From positions 3,160-67,159 of the forward strand of contig CAJMRL010000012.1 in NCBI GenBank assembly GCA_905215805.1: DNA of 64,000 nt, read 5' to 3'. Positions 43,759-52,127 of the stretch are shown here, piece after piece. The position numbers and the translations under genes are program-made. The notes under the pieces are model-generated. The model searched no databases, was not told where the DNA came from, and saw only the letters and a list, made by a program, of their open reading frames with translations. Position 1 is the first letter of the stretch; each line of letters opens with the position of its first letter. This DNA comes from an uncultured bacterium (GTDB lineage: Bacteria > Bacillota > Clostridia > UBA1381).

Positions 43759-44600
43759 TTTTCCCTCCAGAATCTGAGCTTTTCAGCCGGATTTTTCCTC
43801 GGCTCATTGTTTTTGATGAGTGTTTTCCTGAGCGCGTTCATGAGCGTTTCGGAAGTTAGATTTCTTGTCAGAGAGCCGTCTAAGGCGATTGAGATTTTTC
43901 CGGTCTCTTCGCTGACAACAACGACCACCGCATCGGTAAATTCGGTTATTCCTATAGCGGCGCGGTGTCTTGTTCCGAGGTCGCGGGAGAGATTGTTATT
44001 TGTTGTAAGAGGAAGCAGGCAGCTTGCCGCCATGACCCTCTTGTTGCTTATAACAACAGCTCCGTCATGGAGAGGAGTGTTGGGAACGAATATATTTTCC
44101 AGAAGCCTGCTTGAAACAGACGAGTCTATATATGTTCCGGTACGTATTATATCTCCGAGCTTGGTTTGCCTTTCAAAAACAATAAGCGCTCCGGTCTTGG
44201 TCTGCGACATATCGCATGCTGCCTTTACGACCGACTCTATGACCATATTCATTTGTTCGCTGTCATTTTCCTGATTTATATCTATGAAAGATCCTACCTT
44301 AAGACGCCCTACTCTTTCAAGCATACTCCTTAATTCCGGCTGGAATATGACAAGTACTGCGAACATGCCTATCTGCATGGCGCTGCTCAAAAGATAATGC
44401 AGAGTATTCAAATGCAGCCAATCGGATGCTACAAATACAACAAACAGTATCATAAGACCCTTTACAAGCTGCATTGCTCGTGTTTCTCTTAAAAGCTTTA
44501 TCAGGTAGTATATAATAACCGTGACTATCGCAATATCGATAAGATCGCTTATTCTTATCAGATTTATGTATTTGATGATATATTCAAAAAAGCTGTTCAT
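43755..44600 (-). CDS. cdaA: Diadenylate cyclase CdaA
   Basis: The 281-residue enzyme makes c-di-AMP from two ATP, a signal for potassium, osmotic and wall balance. Three N-terminal spans (about 18-90) precede the DAC domain with HDGAVVI (near 180) and RHRAAIG (near 214), the two catalytic motifs. RBS AAAGGA. A TATAAT on the minus strand at plus 44638-44643 with a weak TGGAAA -35 is a possible promoter. First gene of a two-gene operon with cdaR. Confidence 0.97.
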   Translation of the reverse strand: MNSFFEYIIKYINLIRISDLIDIAIVTVIIYYLIKLLRETRAMQLVKGLMILFVVFVASDWLHLNTLHYLLSSAMQIGMFAVLVIFQPELRSMLERVGRLKVGSFIDINQENDSEQMNMVIESVVKAACDMSQTKTGALIVFERQTKLGDIIRTGTYIDSSVSSRLLENIFVPNTPLHDGAVVISNKRVMAASCLLPLTTNNNLSRDLGTRHRAAIGITEFTDAVVVVVSEETGKISIALDGSLTRNLTSETLMNALRKTLIKNNEPRKNPAEKLRFWREK

Positions 44601-44697
44601 CGGACCATTCCTTTTGTTTTTATTTTTACATACTTATATTATACAATACTTCCTTTATTTTTTCCACTGTAATTTGTAAATTTTTTTTGATTTTTTC

Positions 44698-44726
44698 TTG
44701 TAACATTTTTAAAATTATGTTATAAT
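44698..44726 (+). promoter_or_regulatory. Promoter of stalk/cohesin-like protein gene
   Basis: TTGTAA (44698-44703), 17 bp, TATAAT (44721-44726). Confidence 0.75.
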
Positions 44727-44770
44727 ACCGTTGTAATATGTTTTAAAAAAATTAAAGGAAGTGTTTTTTT

Positions 44771-45718
44771 ATGAATAAGAAAATAACAGCGGCTGTATTT
44801 GCTGCCGCGGCGGCCTTTTCCGTATACGGCGCGGCTATGGCTGCGGATGTTACCGTTAAGGTAAACGGAGCGGTCATAGATTTTGAGGATCAGGGAGCTA
44901 TTATAGAAAATGACAGAACTCTTGTGCCGGCAAGAGGCGCATTTGAGGCTATGGATGCAAAGGTGGAATGGGACGAGGATGACCAAACGGTTACAGTAAC
45001 AAGTCCGGAGGGAACTACCGTAGCTATTCTTACAATAGGCAGCTCAGATATGCGTGTTCTTAAATATACAAGCGTTCTTCATGCCGATGAGGAAAATATA
45101 AAGCTTGATGTTCCGGCGTCTATTATGAATGACCGCACAATGCTTCCGTTAAGAGCAATAGGCGAGGCTATGGACGCTGAGGTAGAATGGGATGCCGATA
45201 CATATACCGCTTCTATAGAAAGAGGAAACGTATTCGACGTCAAGGAAGAGAACAAGCTTACTCTTACTCTTGAGCAGGAGGAAAGCGAAAACAGTGATGA
45301 GGTAACTGTTGATCTTAAGCTTGCAAATCTCGGCGCATATCCCGGATATTATGTGGGAGGCGTAACGCTGGGACTTAATTATGACAGAACAGTCCTTGAA
45401 TTAGAGGAGGCAGCCCTTTATAACGGCGATACGAAAGTAGACAATTCAATGGGCGTTGACAATTCCGATTTTAAGGATTCACGTCTGAAAAGCGCTCATA
45501 TCACGATAGATGAGGAAAATGCGGCAAAGACTGACGGAACTGTATTTAAGATGAAATTTAAACGCCTGACAAGCGATCAGACAGAGGTTTCAGTCTCGAC
45601 GTCATATCATTCAAGACTGGGATATGATACGTCTATCCTGCTTTGCGACAGCGAAAACAATATGAAGGAGCTGTGGGGAACGGATTTGATTATAGGCGAA
45701 CCTCTTATTATAAAATGA
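44771..45718 (+). CDS. Secreted protein with copper-amine-oxidase-N-like repeats and cohesin-like domain
   Basis: The 315-residue product has a signal peptide (1-25, ending AAMA). Two copies of the 'stalk' domain (Cu_amine_oxidN1 type) follow: about 28-85 with IENDRTLVPARGAFEAM and VEWDEDDQTV, and about 86-150 with MNDRTMLPLRAIGEAM and VEWDADT. The rest (about 160-315) is a beta-sandwich of cohesin type (LTLTLEQEE, YVGGVTLGLNYDRTVLELEEA). It may scaffold other wall proteins. The same stalk domain occurs in the L,D-transpeptidase and in the partial gene at the right edge. RBS AAAGGAAG. Confidence 0.8.
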   Translation: MNKKITAAVFAAAAAFSVYGAAMAADVTVKVNGAVIDFEDQGAIIENDRTLVPARGAFEAMDAKVEWDEDDQTVTVTSPEGTTVAILTIGSSDMRVLKYTSVLHADEENIKLDVPASIMNDRTMLPLRAIGEAMDAEVEWDADTYTASIERGNVFDVKEENKLTLTLEQEESENSDEVTVDLKLANLGAYPGYYVGGVTLGLNYDRTVLELEEAALYNGDTKVDNSMGVDNSDFKDSRLKSAHITIDEENAAKTDGTVFKMKFKRLTSDQTEVSVSTSYHSRLGYDTSILLCDSENNMKELWGTDLIIGEPLIIK

Positions 45719-45719
45719 T

Positions 45720-45856
45720 GGGACTGCCGCTTTTAGCGCAGAGCGTTTAAAGGCTGTAAAAGCCTTTAAACTACGAACAGAACTCACCTCTCGATGTACA
45801 CAAAGTACACCTTCGGGCGAGTTCTGTTCGTTCTGCATCTAAAATCGAACAGCCCC
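45720..45856. repeat. Long intergenic repeat element, copy 1 (137 bp)
   Basis: Outer arms CTGCCGCTTTTAG / CTAAAATCGAACAG enclose a perfect 11-bp hairpin (45745-45755 with 45761-45771) and a 13-bp inverted repeat ACGAACAGAACTC / GAGTTCTGTTCGT with a TGTAC/GTACA tip. It matches the element at 54845 in opposite orientation, with about seven differences by eye. It lies between convergent genes. Confidence 0.92.
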
Positions 45857-45877
45857 GATAACTTTATGTATACGAAA

Positions 45878-46231
45878 TTACAGCAAAGCCTCTCTGTTCT
45901 CTTCTCCTGTTCTTACTTTGATTACTCTTGAAACAGGTGAAATAAATATTTTTCCGTCACCGATCTCTCCGGTCCTAAGAACGCTTAAAGCGGTGTTTAC
46001 CACATCATCAACCGGAACGGTACATACTACCATCTCTACCTTTACCTTAGGAAGAAGGTCAACGCTGTACTCTACGCCTCTGTACTTGTGCTTTTGACCC
46101 TTTTGAGTACCGTAGCCGAGTACGTTTACAACGGTCATACCGTTTATTCCGATTTCATTTAGAGCGGTTTTTAGCTCTTCAAGCTTGCTCTGTCTTGTTA
46201 TGATTTCTATTTTCGTCATTACATCTGCCAT
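45878..46231 (-). CDS. glnB: PII nitrogen-regulatory protein
   Basis: The 117-residue signal protein of the GlnB/GlnK family binds ATP/ADP and 2-oxoglutarate and regulates ammonium uptake and assimilation. T-loop KHKYRGVEYSVDLLPK (about 40-56), B-loop TGEIGDGKIFISPV and C-terminal VIKVRTGEE fit the family. ATG at 46231 follows AAAGGAG; a much longer open frame runs up through the leader and is not coding. No amtB or glnA adjoins it, so GlnK versus GlnB naming is uncertain. It is controlled by a leader with a terminator just before the ribosome site. Confidence 0.95.
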   Translation of the reverse strand: MADVMTKIEIITRQSKLEELKTALNEIGINGMTVVNVLGYGTQKGQKHKYRGVEYSVDLLPKVKVEMVVCTVPVDDVVNTALSVLRTGEIGDGKIFISPVSRVIKVRTGEENREALL

Positions 46232-46249
46232 GACAAATACTCCTTTCCT

Positions 46250-46403
46250 ATCGCGACAAAAATAAAACGGCGCACCTGCCGGGCGTACTCTGCCCAACAG
46301 ACACGCCCTTGTGCCGTTTGTTTGAGGAATTAAACTAAAAAGCGCATCCGTCGGATAAAACAATAAAGCTCCGACGGACACGCCTTTGTGCCATTCCTTA
46401 ATT
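46250..46403 (-). ncRNA. Tandem structured leader with terminator before the PII gene
   Basis: The likely transcript starts near 46403. It contains two copies of a 16-nt motif GGCACAARGGCGTGTC (plus 46377-46392 and 46300-46315, one difference). The first leads into a 9-bp hairpin TCCGTCGGA / TCCGACGGA. The second is the 5' side of a larger stem (AAACGGC ... GCCGTTT with inner GGGCGT / ACGCCC) followed by TTTTATTTTT, an intrinsic terminator that ends about 25 bases before the start codon. This is a candidate attenuator or riboswitch-like element. I do not recognise a named class. Confidence 0.6.
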
Positions 46404-46409
46404 AAATAC

Positions 46410-46438
46410 ATTATACAGCTGTATTTATAATTTGTCAA
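46410..46438 (-). promoter_or_regulatory. Consensus promoter of the PII gene
   Basis: TTGACA (plus 46433-46438), 17 bp, TATAAT (plus 46410-46415) on the minus strand. It sets the leader length at about 170 nt. Confidence 0.9.
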
Positions 46439-46506
46439 GAAAAACAGCTATAGTTTATTAAAATCACACAAAACCTATGTTTTGCAAGTTTTGTATATTG
46501 TTGATA

Positions 46507-47520
46507 TTATCCTTCAAAGCCGTTTGGATGACCGCTCTGCCATCTCCATGAATCCTCGCACATCTCGGCGATTCCGCGCTGTGCCTCCCAGCCAAGCTCG
46601 TTCTTTGCCTTTGAGGCGTCGGCATAGCATTCGGCAATATCTCCCGGACGGCGCGGATCTATAACATATGGTATATCCTTTCCGCATGCCTTTGAGAATG
46701 CGTCGATGATCTGAAGCACGCTGTAGCCGTTGCCGGTACCGAGGTTATATATATGTACTCCCGCCTTATCGGCACAGTGCTCTATAGCCTTCAAATGACC
46801 CAAGGCAAGGTCTACAACATGTATGTAATCTCTTACGCCTGTTCCGTCCGGAGTCGGATAATCATTTCCGAAAACGTGTACCTTTTCAAGCTTTCCGACC
46901 GCTACCTGAGCAACATAGGGAAGAAGATTGTTCGGTATACCCTTCGGATCTTCGCCCATTTTGCCGCTCTTATGCGCGCCTATGGGGTTAAAGTAACGCA
47001 GAAGAGTCACGGAAAGCTTTGGATTTGCCTTCTGAGCATCCTCCATTATCTGCTCTATCATAAGCTTTGTCGAGCCGTATGGATTGGTGGTGGAAAGCGG
47101 GAAGTCCTCTGTTATAGGAACAGTCTTTGGCATTCCGTAAACCGTAGCCGAAGACGAGAACACGATATTATTAACATCGTATTTCTCCATGATCTCCATA
47201 AGATGAAGAGTTCCGGTTATATTATTGTGATAGTAGCGCAGAGGGATTCGTGTAGACTCGCCCACAGCCTTAAGTCCCGCGAAGTGGATGACCGCATCGA
47301 TCTTGTTTTCCTTAAATACTTTTTCCGTACCCTCATAATCGAGAAGGTCAACCTTATAGAACGGAAAATCCTTTCCGGTTATCTCCTTTACCGCGTCAAG
47401 GCATTTTTCGCTTGAATTGTCAAGATTGTCCAGAACTACGATATCATATCCGGCATTAAGCAGCTCAACGCATGTGTGGCTGCCTATGTATCCGGCTCCG
47501 CCTGTTACTAAAATGTTCAT
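46507..47520 (-). CDS. galE: UDP-glucose 4-epimerase
   Basis: The 337-residue short-chain dehydrogenase-like enzyme interconverts UDP-glucose and UDP-galactose for galactose use and envelope glycans. NAD-binding VTGGAGYIGSH at the N-terminus, catalytic S-S-A-T-V-Y-G and Y-x-x-x-K in NPYGSTKLM (near 147-151). The ATG at 47520 follows GGGAGG by 7 bases; an upstream in-frame ATG is closer to the site and less likely. Monocistronic with its own promoter. Confidence 0.97.
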   Translation of the reverse strand: MNILVTGGAGYIGSHTCVELLNAGYDIVVLDNLDNSSEKCLDAVKEITGKDFPFYKVDLLDYEGTEKVFKENKIDAVIHFAGLKAVGESTRIPLRYYHNNITGTLHLMEIMEKYDVNNIVFSSSATVYGMPKTVPITEDFPLSTTNPYGSTKLMIEQIMEDAQKANPKLSVTLLRYFNPIGAHKSGKMGEDPKGIPNNLLPYVAQVAVGKLEKVHVFGNDYPTPDGTGVRDYIHVVDLALGHLKAIEHCADKAGVHIYNLGTGNGYSVLQIIDAFSKACGKDIPYVIDPRRPGDIAECYADASKAKNELGWEAQRGIAEMCEDSWRWQSGHPNGFEG

Positions 47521-47552
47521 TATCATACCTCCCAATAAAATACTGTATCTTT

Positions 47553-47581
47553 ATTATATAACGTATCGGCGGAAATTGCAA
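47553..47581 (-). promoter_or_regulatory. Promoter of galE
   Basis: TTGCAA (plus 47576-47581), 17 bp, TATAAT (plus 47553-47558) on the minus strand. Confidence 0.75.
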
Positions 47582-47633
47582 GAAGAAAAAGCGAATATTA
47601 TAACAGAATTTTACGCCTTTTCACCACCCGGCA

Positions 47634-47662
47634 TTGACAATGAAGTGATTGTGAGCTATAAT
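47634..47662 (+). promoter_or_regulatory. Consensus promoter of small-protein/lipoprotein pair
   Basis: TTGACA (47634-47639), 17 bp, TATAAT (47657-47662). Confidence 0.88.
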
Positions 47663-47710
47663 ATAGACAATCAAGTATATGCGAGGTCAATAACTATACG
47701 GAGAATAAAA

Positions 47711-47959
47711 ATGGATTTTAAATTTACAATGAAGCTTGACGGCAAGACGTATAAGCTGTCGGTGCATTATCTAAACAGTGTGTCGCTTGCGCTGACTTTA
47801 AAGGATGCGTTCTACAGACATTATAAAACAAGCGACTTTAATATACCGTATATAAGCCCCGAGCAGACGGAGGAATTTAAAAATACGGGAAGGCTTGAGC
47901 TTATAGGAGCATCGGTCGAGTCCGAGCCTCTTGATATGATAGAGCTAAAATTCAAATGA
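47711..47959 (+). CDS. Small protein of unknown function
   Basis: The 82-residue product starts at ATG 47711 after CGGAGAA. It is soluble, with a beta-rich start (MDFKFTMKLDGKTYKLSV) and no signal peptide. I do not recognise it. The open frame extends 5' into galE's promoter region, but the promoter at 47634 and the ribosome site fix this start. Its stop lies 14 bases before the start of the lipoprotein gene, so the two form an operon. Confidence 0.65.
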   Translation: MDFKFTMKLDGKTYKLSVHYLNSVSLALTLKDAFYRHYKTSDFNIPYISPEQTEEFKNTGRLELIGASVESEPLDMIELKFK

Positions 47960-47973
47960 AAGGAAATGATATT

Positions 47974-48393
47974 ATGAAAAAGGCGGCAGTACTTATCGCG
48001 GCGCTTATGCTTTTGAGCGGCTGCGGCACAAAGGAGGATAAATCGTCAATAGTGGATTCATCGCCATCGCCCGAGGTGCAGACGGAAGCGCCTATCGTTC
48101 AGTTAGACAATGACAGCGCCGGTGCATTACAGGACGGAGAAAGGCTGTATTCAAACGGAGATATATTTCTTTTGATAGATATCGATGAAAATATAAGCGC
48201 TCCCGGAGAAAAGGCGGGAAAGCTTATGGTGAACGGAGACAAGAATGATTCTTATGATATAAGCTTAAATGAAAACGGCGGATATGTATTCGGACAAAGC
48301 GCGGTCCCGATTGAAATGAACGGTGATAAGATAATGATAGACAGCGGAAATCTTTCGGGAGAATATGTTATGGTGGAGACTTCTCAGGATTAA
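47974..48393 (+). CDS. Small lipoprotein of unknown function
   Basis: The 139-residue product has a lipoprotein signal (MKKAAVLIAALMLLSGC, lipid-anchored Cys at 17). A Ser/Pro/Glu-rich linker follows, then a small beta-rich domain (about 50-139) with no family I recognise. ATG at 47974 follows AAAGGA; an ATG at 47956 has no such site. The second gene of a two-gene unit, ended by a compact terminator. Confidence 0.7.
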   Translation: MKKAAVLIAALMLLSGCGTKEDKSSIVDSSPSPEVQTEAPIVQLDNDSAGALQDGERLYSNGDIFLLIDIDENISAPGEKAGKLMVNGDKNDSYDISLNENGGYVFGQSAVPIEMNGDKIMIDSGNLSGEYVMVETSQD

Positions 48394-48419
48394 GAATGGC
48401 TTTCGCATGAAGAAACTAC

Positions 48420-48450
48420 AGGGGGTGCCGCTAAAAGCGACACCCCTTTT
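48420..48450. terminator. Compact terminator, short repeat-family member
   Basis: AGGGGGTGCCGCT / AGCGACACCCC with loop AAA, then T-rich. The GCCGCT/AGCGAC arms match the family core. It lies between convergent genes. Confidence 0.88.
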
Positions 48451-48516
48451 TTGAGGACAAAGCAGCTCAGGCTTTGTCCTATTTTATGAATGTTTCATGT
48501 CCGCATTTATTGATTA

Positions 48517-50364
48517 TTATTTTACATAAGCGCTTATGGCAAGCGGCTCCATGGTTGACAAGCCGTCCCATACAAACGCCTTTATCGATGCAATATTGCC
48601 ATCATCGTTCTTCACCAATGTTCCGAAGGAATATTGATTTCCCTGAACCATTGAGGCATAAGAATAGTTGATTCCGATAAGTGAACCCTCACTGTCATAT
48701 GATGCGATAACAAGGTAATCAGCGTTTTCCCTGTCGGTATTCTTGGTGATTGTTGCTTCTGCTATAAAGCTCTCGGCAGGGATCTCAGCAAGCTCTTCTC
48801 CCTGCTGTGTCTTTATGCCGAAGCGGTCTATCGTGTAATCGTACTGTACAGAATCATCCTTTACAATTGTAAAGCTGTCGTCGATCTTTTCCATGTTGTC
48901 CGTTCTATAGGTATTGATTGTGAAGGTTGTATCTGTCACGTCGACCATTGAGAATGTCGGAACATCCTGCTGCCATCTTGAAGCGATATATGACTGCTTG
49001 TGCTCTACAAGGTCATAATATTTGCTTCCTGAAGCCGAGTTTGCTGTCATATAGAGTATACCGTCCGGATTTACAACTATTTCACTGTTTGCTGAGTTTA
49101 CATAATCTGTATCGCAGATAGATGCAAGATAATCATTATATCTGTCGTCTATTTCGGTAACTCCGTCTATATAGTTATCGAATTCATCCTGAGTGATGAA
49201 TTTGTCCTCTGATTTCTGAGCGCCCTTCATAATAAATGAACGTGAATAGGTGTGGTCGTGTCCGGTAAGAACAACATCAACGCCGTATTCCTCAAAAATC
49301 GGAACAAGTCCGTAGCGCAGCTCTACAATTTCCGGCTCGTTTGAATGTTCTCCCGAACCGTATATATCCTGATGAAGCGTAACAATGGTCCATTTTTTTT
49401 GACCGCCCTCATTTACTGCCTTTTCGATAAACTGTCTGTGCTCTTCAACGTTTGTATTGTTGGTATTGAGCATGATAAAGAGAGCGTTGTCATATGTGAA
49501 ATAATAGTCCCCGCCGGCATAGGTGGAACCGAGAGTATCAGCGTTTGGATTATTAAAATGATATGAGTAGTTAGAGCTTAAGCTGTCGTGGTTTCCGATG
49601 GTTGTGGCAACCGGAAGCGTCTTTAATGCCTCCGGAGAGAGATAGCCTGCATACTCTATTTCGTTTTCAGTATATGTAAGATGCGATTCGTCCGCGGTCT
49701 TTTTGTCACGTGACTGTATCTGGTCACCCGCCGATACCATGAAATCCACATCGGGATTAAGGTTGAGCGCTTCATTTACAGTGTTATTCCAGTTAAAGCT
49801 ATCGTTTCTTACTGAGTTGTCCTGTCCGAGCTCTTCTGTTGAGCCTTCGGGAATATTCTCGTTGGATGAGCCTATCTGGGGATCTCCGAAGAATACGAAG
49901 CTGAATTTTCCGTCGTCAGCCTTTACAGTATAGGTCTGCTCAGGCATCCATTCTCCATCCTTTGTATATGTATATATGTATGAAGCTCCCTTTTCAAGTC
50001 CGCTTACAGTAACCTTATTTGATTTATAACCCGGAACGGCGTCCGACTGCGTAACTTCTACAGTTTGTTCGGCTTCGCCATCTTTATAGAATTTGAACTC
50101 GGGAACGCCTGCGTCCTCCTTTGAGTACCATGCGAAATTAAGCTGTGTTTCATCAGCTCCGGGCGTGAGTGAAATTTTTTCCCAGTCTGATTTTGCTGTT
50201 TCCCATTCTTCTGTCCATTTCTCCCAAGCACCGTTTTGAGCGGCGTCCGTCTTTGTAGCATCTGTCCAACCGTCATTATCGGCGGCGGTTACTGCCGCTG
50301 TCATTGACAGGGAAAGCAGTATACTTGTGATAACAGATATTTTCTTTTTATGATCTGTATTCAT
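48517..50364 (-). CDS. Secreted purple-acid-phosphatase-like metallophosphoesterase
   Basis: The 615-residue exported enzyme starts at ATG 50364 with AAGGAGG in front and a signal peptide ending near residue 28. An N-terminal fibronectin-like domain (about 60-150) is typical of purple acid phosphatases. The catalytic domain has the metal-binding set GDPQIG, GDQIQ, GNHD, a histidine in TLHQDIYG and GHDHTYSR in the right order (about 160-390). The last about 85 residues are the module shared with other proteins here (AFVWDGLSTMEPL). Likely releases phosphate from organic esters outside the cell; real substrate unknown. Single-gene unit. Confidence 0.9.
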   Translation of the reverse strand: MNTDHKKKISVITSILLSLSMTAAVTAADNDGWTDATKTDAAQNGAWEKWTEEWETAKSDWEKISLTPGADETQLNFAWYSKEDAGVPEFKFYKDGEAEQTVEVTQSDAVPGYKSNKVTVSGLEKGASYIYTYTKDGEWMPEQTYTVKADDGKFSFVFFGDPQIGSSNENIPEGSTEELGQDNSVRNDSFNWNNTVNEALNLNPDVDFMVSAGDQIQSRDKKTADESHLTYTENEIEYAGYLSPEALKTLPVATTIGNHDSLSSNYSYHFNNPNADTLGSTYAGGDYYFTYDNALFIMLNTNNTNVEEHRQFIEKAVNEGGQKKWTIVTLHQDIYGSGEHSNEPEIVELRYGLVPIFEEYGVDVVLTGHDHTYSRSFIMKGAQKSEDKFITQDEFDNYIDGVTEIDDRYNDYLASICDTDYVNSANSEIVVNPDGILYMTANSASGSKYYDLVEHKQSYIASRWQQDVPTFSMVDVTDTTFTINTYRTDNMEKIDDSFTIVKDDSVQYDYTIDRFGIKTQQGEELAEIPAESFIAEATITKNTDRENADYLVIASYDSEGSLIGINYSYASMVQGNQYSFGTLVKNDDGNIASIKAFVWDGLSTMEPLAISAYVK

Positions 50365-50677
50365 ATTAACCTCCTTGTTTAAAGCCCGTCGGCTGTGCAT
50401 AATAAAAATGTCGGTCCGGTACCTGACATATGCGATTATATACCCGAAAATAGATTAAATCAAGCGAATTTAGCCAAATATAAGAAAAATTTGCGTATTC
50501 TTTACATTTCATAAAATATATTTTTCATAAACCCATTAAGTTAAAACTTTATATTGCCCGGCTAAAATTAAGGTAATACAAATCTTAAGTTTTTGAAAAA
50601 TCACTTGAATAATATGCGTCGGAGAGCTATAATATCGTGAGAAAGTGATGTATCAGGTTTTAACAGGAGGGATATTT
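50365..50677. promoter_or_regulatory. Divergent promoter region
   Basis: No gene is seen here. Minus strand promoter for the phosphatase: TTGATT (plus 50458-50463), 17 bp, TATAAT (plus 50435-50440). Plus strand promoter for the YibE/F gene: TTGAAT (50605-50610), 17 bp, TATAAT (50628-50633). The space between is A/T-rich without clear repeats. Confidence 0.7.
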
Positions 50678-51832
50678 TTGAAGGTAAAGCGGATAATAAC
50701 GGGGGCAGTGATTTTGGCGCTGTTTTTCGGATTTCTTATTATATTCAATAATTTCGAGCGTATACCCCTTAATAATTCAGAGGGAAAAAGCTATGCGGCG
50801 GCAAGAGTATTGAAGGTGAACGATTCAAATGCGGCGTCGGGCGGCGGCTATGCCGGAGCACAGAGGGCAGAGCTTGAGATTTTGAGCGGACAGTTTAAGG
50901 GTGAACGGGTGAGTGCGGATGTAAAGTCCGGATATCTTTACGGTGTAAACTGTGAGGAGGGTATGAAGGTACATACTGTTATATATGAATCCAACGGCTC
51001 AAAGACCGTATCGGTAACGGGCTACTACCGCATAAATGCAATTATGGCGATAATACTTATATTTTTCGCGGCTCATATTTTGATAGGCGGAAAGAAAGGG
51101 CTTATGTCGGTATTGGGCTTGGTCTTTACGTTTATAAATATATTGTGGCTGTATATGCCGATGATCTACAGGGGAGTATCTCCGTTTCTTGCGGCGGTGG
51201 TCACGGGAGCGCTTACCACTATGGTATCCCTGCTGCTTATAGGCGGATTATGCACAAAGACCGCTTCCGCTGTTATCTCCACGATACTCGGTGTAACGCT
51301 TTCGGGAATAATAGCCGCGGCATTCGGCAAGCTGGCGCATATCACAGGATATAATGTACAGGAAATAGACGAGCTTATATTTATAGCAGAAAATACTCAG
51401 ATACAGATAGGCGGACTTTTGTTCTCGGGAATACTTATAGCGTCTATCGGAGCTGTTATGGATGTCGGAATGTCGGTAGCGTCGGCGATTGAGGAGATAT
51501 ATAATAAAAGGCCGGACATTGGTTTCAAGGAGCTGTTTGCATCCGGTATGAATGTGGGCAAGGACACCATGGGAACTATGTCAAATACGCTCATACTCGC
51601 ATTTGCCGGAAATTCTATAAATACGCTTGTAATGCTTTATGCTTATGGGTATCCGGCAATGTATATAATGAATCTTTATTCTATAGGTATAGAGATCATA
51701 AGGGGGCTTTCCGGAAGTATGGCGGTCATATTGACCGTTCCTATAGCGGCAGCACTCTCGTCTTGGCTGCACACAAGAGAAAAGACGGAGGATAAGCTTG
51801 AAAAGCCGGCAATTGAGACGCAGTCAATCTAA
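50678..51832 (+). CDS. YibE/F-family membrane protein
   Basis: The 384-residue protein opens with one span and a soluble beta domain (about 40-115), followed by about seven spans. The segment GAVMDVGMSVASAIEEI is typical of the YibE/F family, whose function is unknown. The start is TTG at 50678, 7 bases after AGGAGG; an upstream GTG (50645) lies before that site and is rejected. Some actinobacterial and clostridial YibE/F genes are linked to ion or peptide export, without proof. Confidence 0.85.
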   Translation: MKVKRIITGAVILALFFGFLIIFNNFERIPLNNSEGKSYAAARVLKVNDSNAASGGGYAGAQRAELEILSGQFKGERVSADVKSGYLYGVNCEEGMKVHTVIYESNGSKTVSVTGYYRINAIMAIILIFFAAHILIGGKKGLMSVLGLVFTFINILWLYMPMIYRGVSPFLAAVVTGALTTMVSLLLIGGLCTKTASAVISTILGVTLSGIIAAAFGKLAHITGYNVQEIDELIFIAENTQIQIGGLLFSGILIASIGAVMDVGMSVASAIEEIYNKRPDIGFKELFASGMNVGKDTMGTMSNTLILAFAGNSINTLVMLYAYGYPAMYIMNLYSIGIEIIRGLSGSMAVILTVPIAAALSSWLHTREKTEDKLEKPAIETQSI

Positions 51833-51841
51833 AATATGCAG

Positions 51842-51915
51842 AACTGTCGCTTTAGCGCAGAGCGTTTAAATGCTTTTACTGCCTTTAAACGCTCTGCATC
51901 TAAAACATAGCAGTT
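51842..51915. repeat. Intermediate-length member of the intergenic repeat family
   Basis: GCAGAGCGTTTAAA (51857-51870) pairs with TTTAAACGCTCTGC (51884-51897) inside outer arms AACTGTCGC / CAGTT. It matches the outer parts of the 135-bp elements but lacks their ACGAACAGAACTC core. Confidence 0.85.
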
Positions 51916-51994
51916 CTATAAGTTTCGTAACGCATCAATCCTATTTGCTTTAATCCTTTGTTTGGGATTTTATGTAAAATTTTATTTTGAAGTC

Positions 51995-52023
51995 TTGACA
52001 TAATTCCTTTTTTATGGTATAAT
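51995..52023 (+). promoter_or_regulatory. Consensus promoter of rho
   Basis: TTGACA (51995-52000), 17 bp, TATAAT (52018-52023). The leader of about 100 nt is A/T-rich. No terminator-like structure is seen in it. Confidence 0.88.
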
Positions 52024-52127
52024 ACGTGTGGTAATTTTTTCGATTTTATTATTTTGTATTTTTTTAAATCTATAAAAATCCCTAATATAAAAACATATAA
52101 AAATAAATTATTGGAACGGAGGATTTT

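Noticed and set aside
46232..46438. Long open frame extending the PII protein N-terminus
   Set aside because: It runs through the promoter, two hairpins and the terminator. The family length and AAAGGAG site fix the start at 46231.
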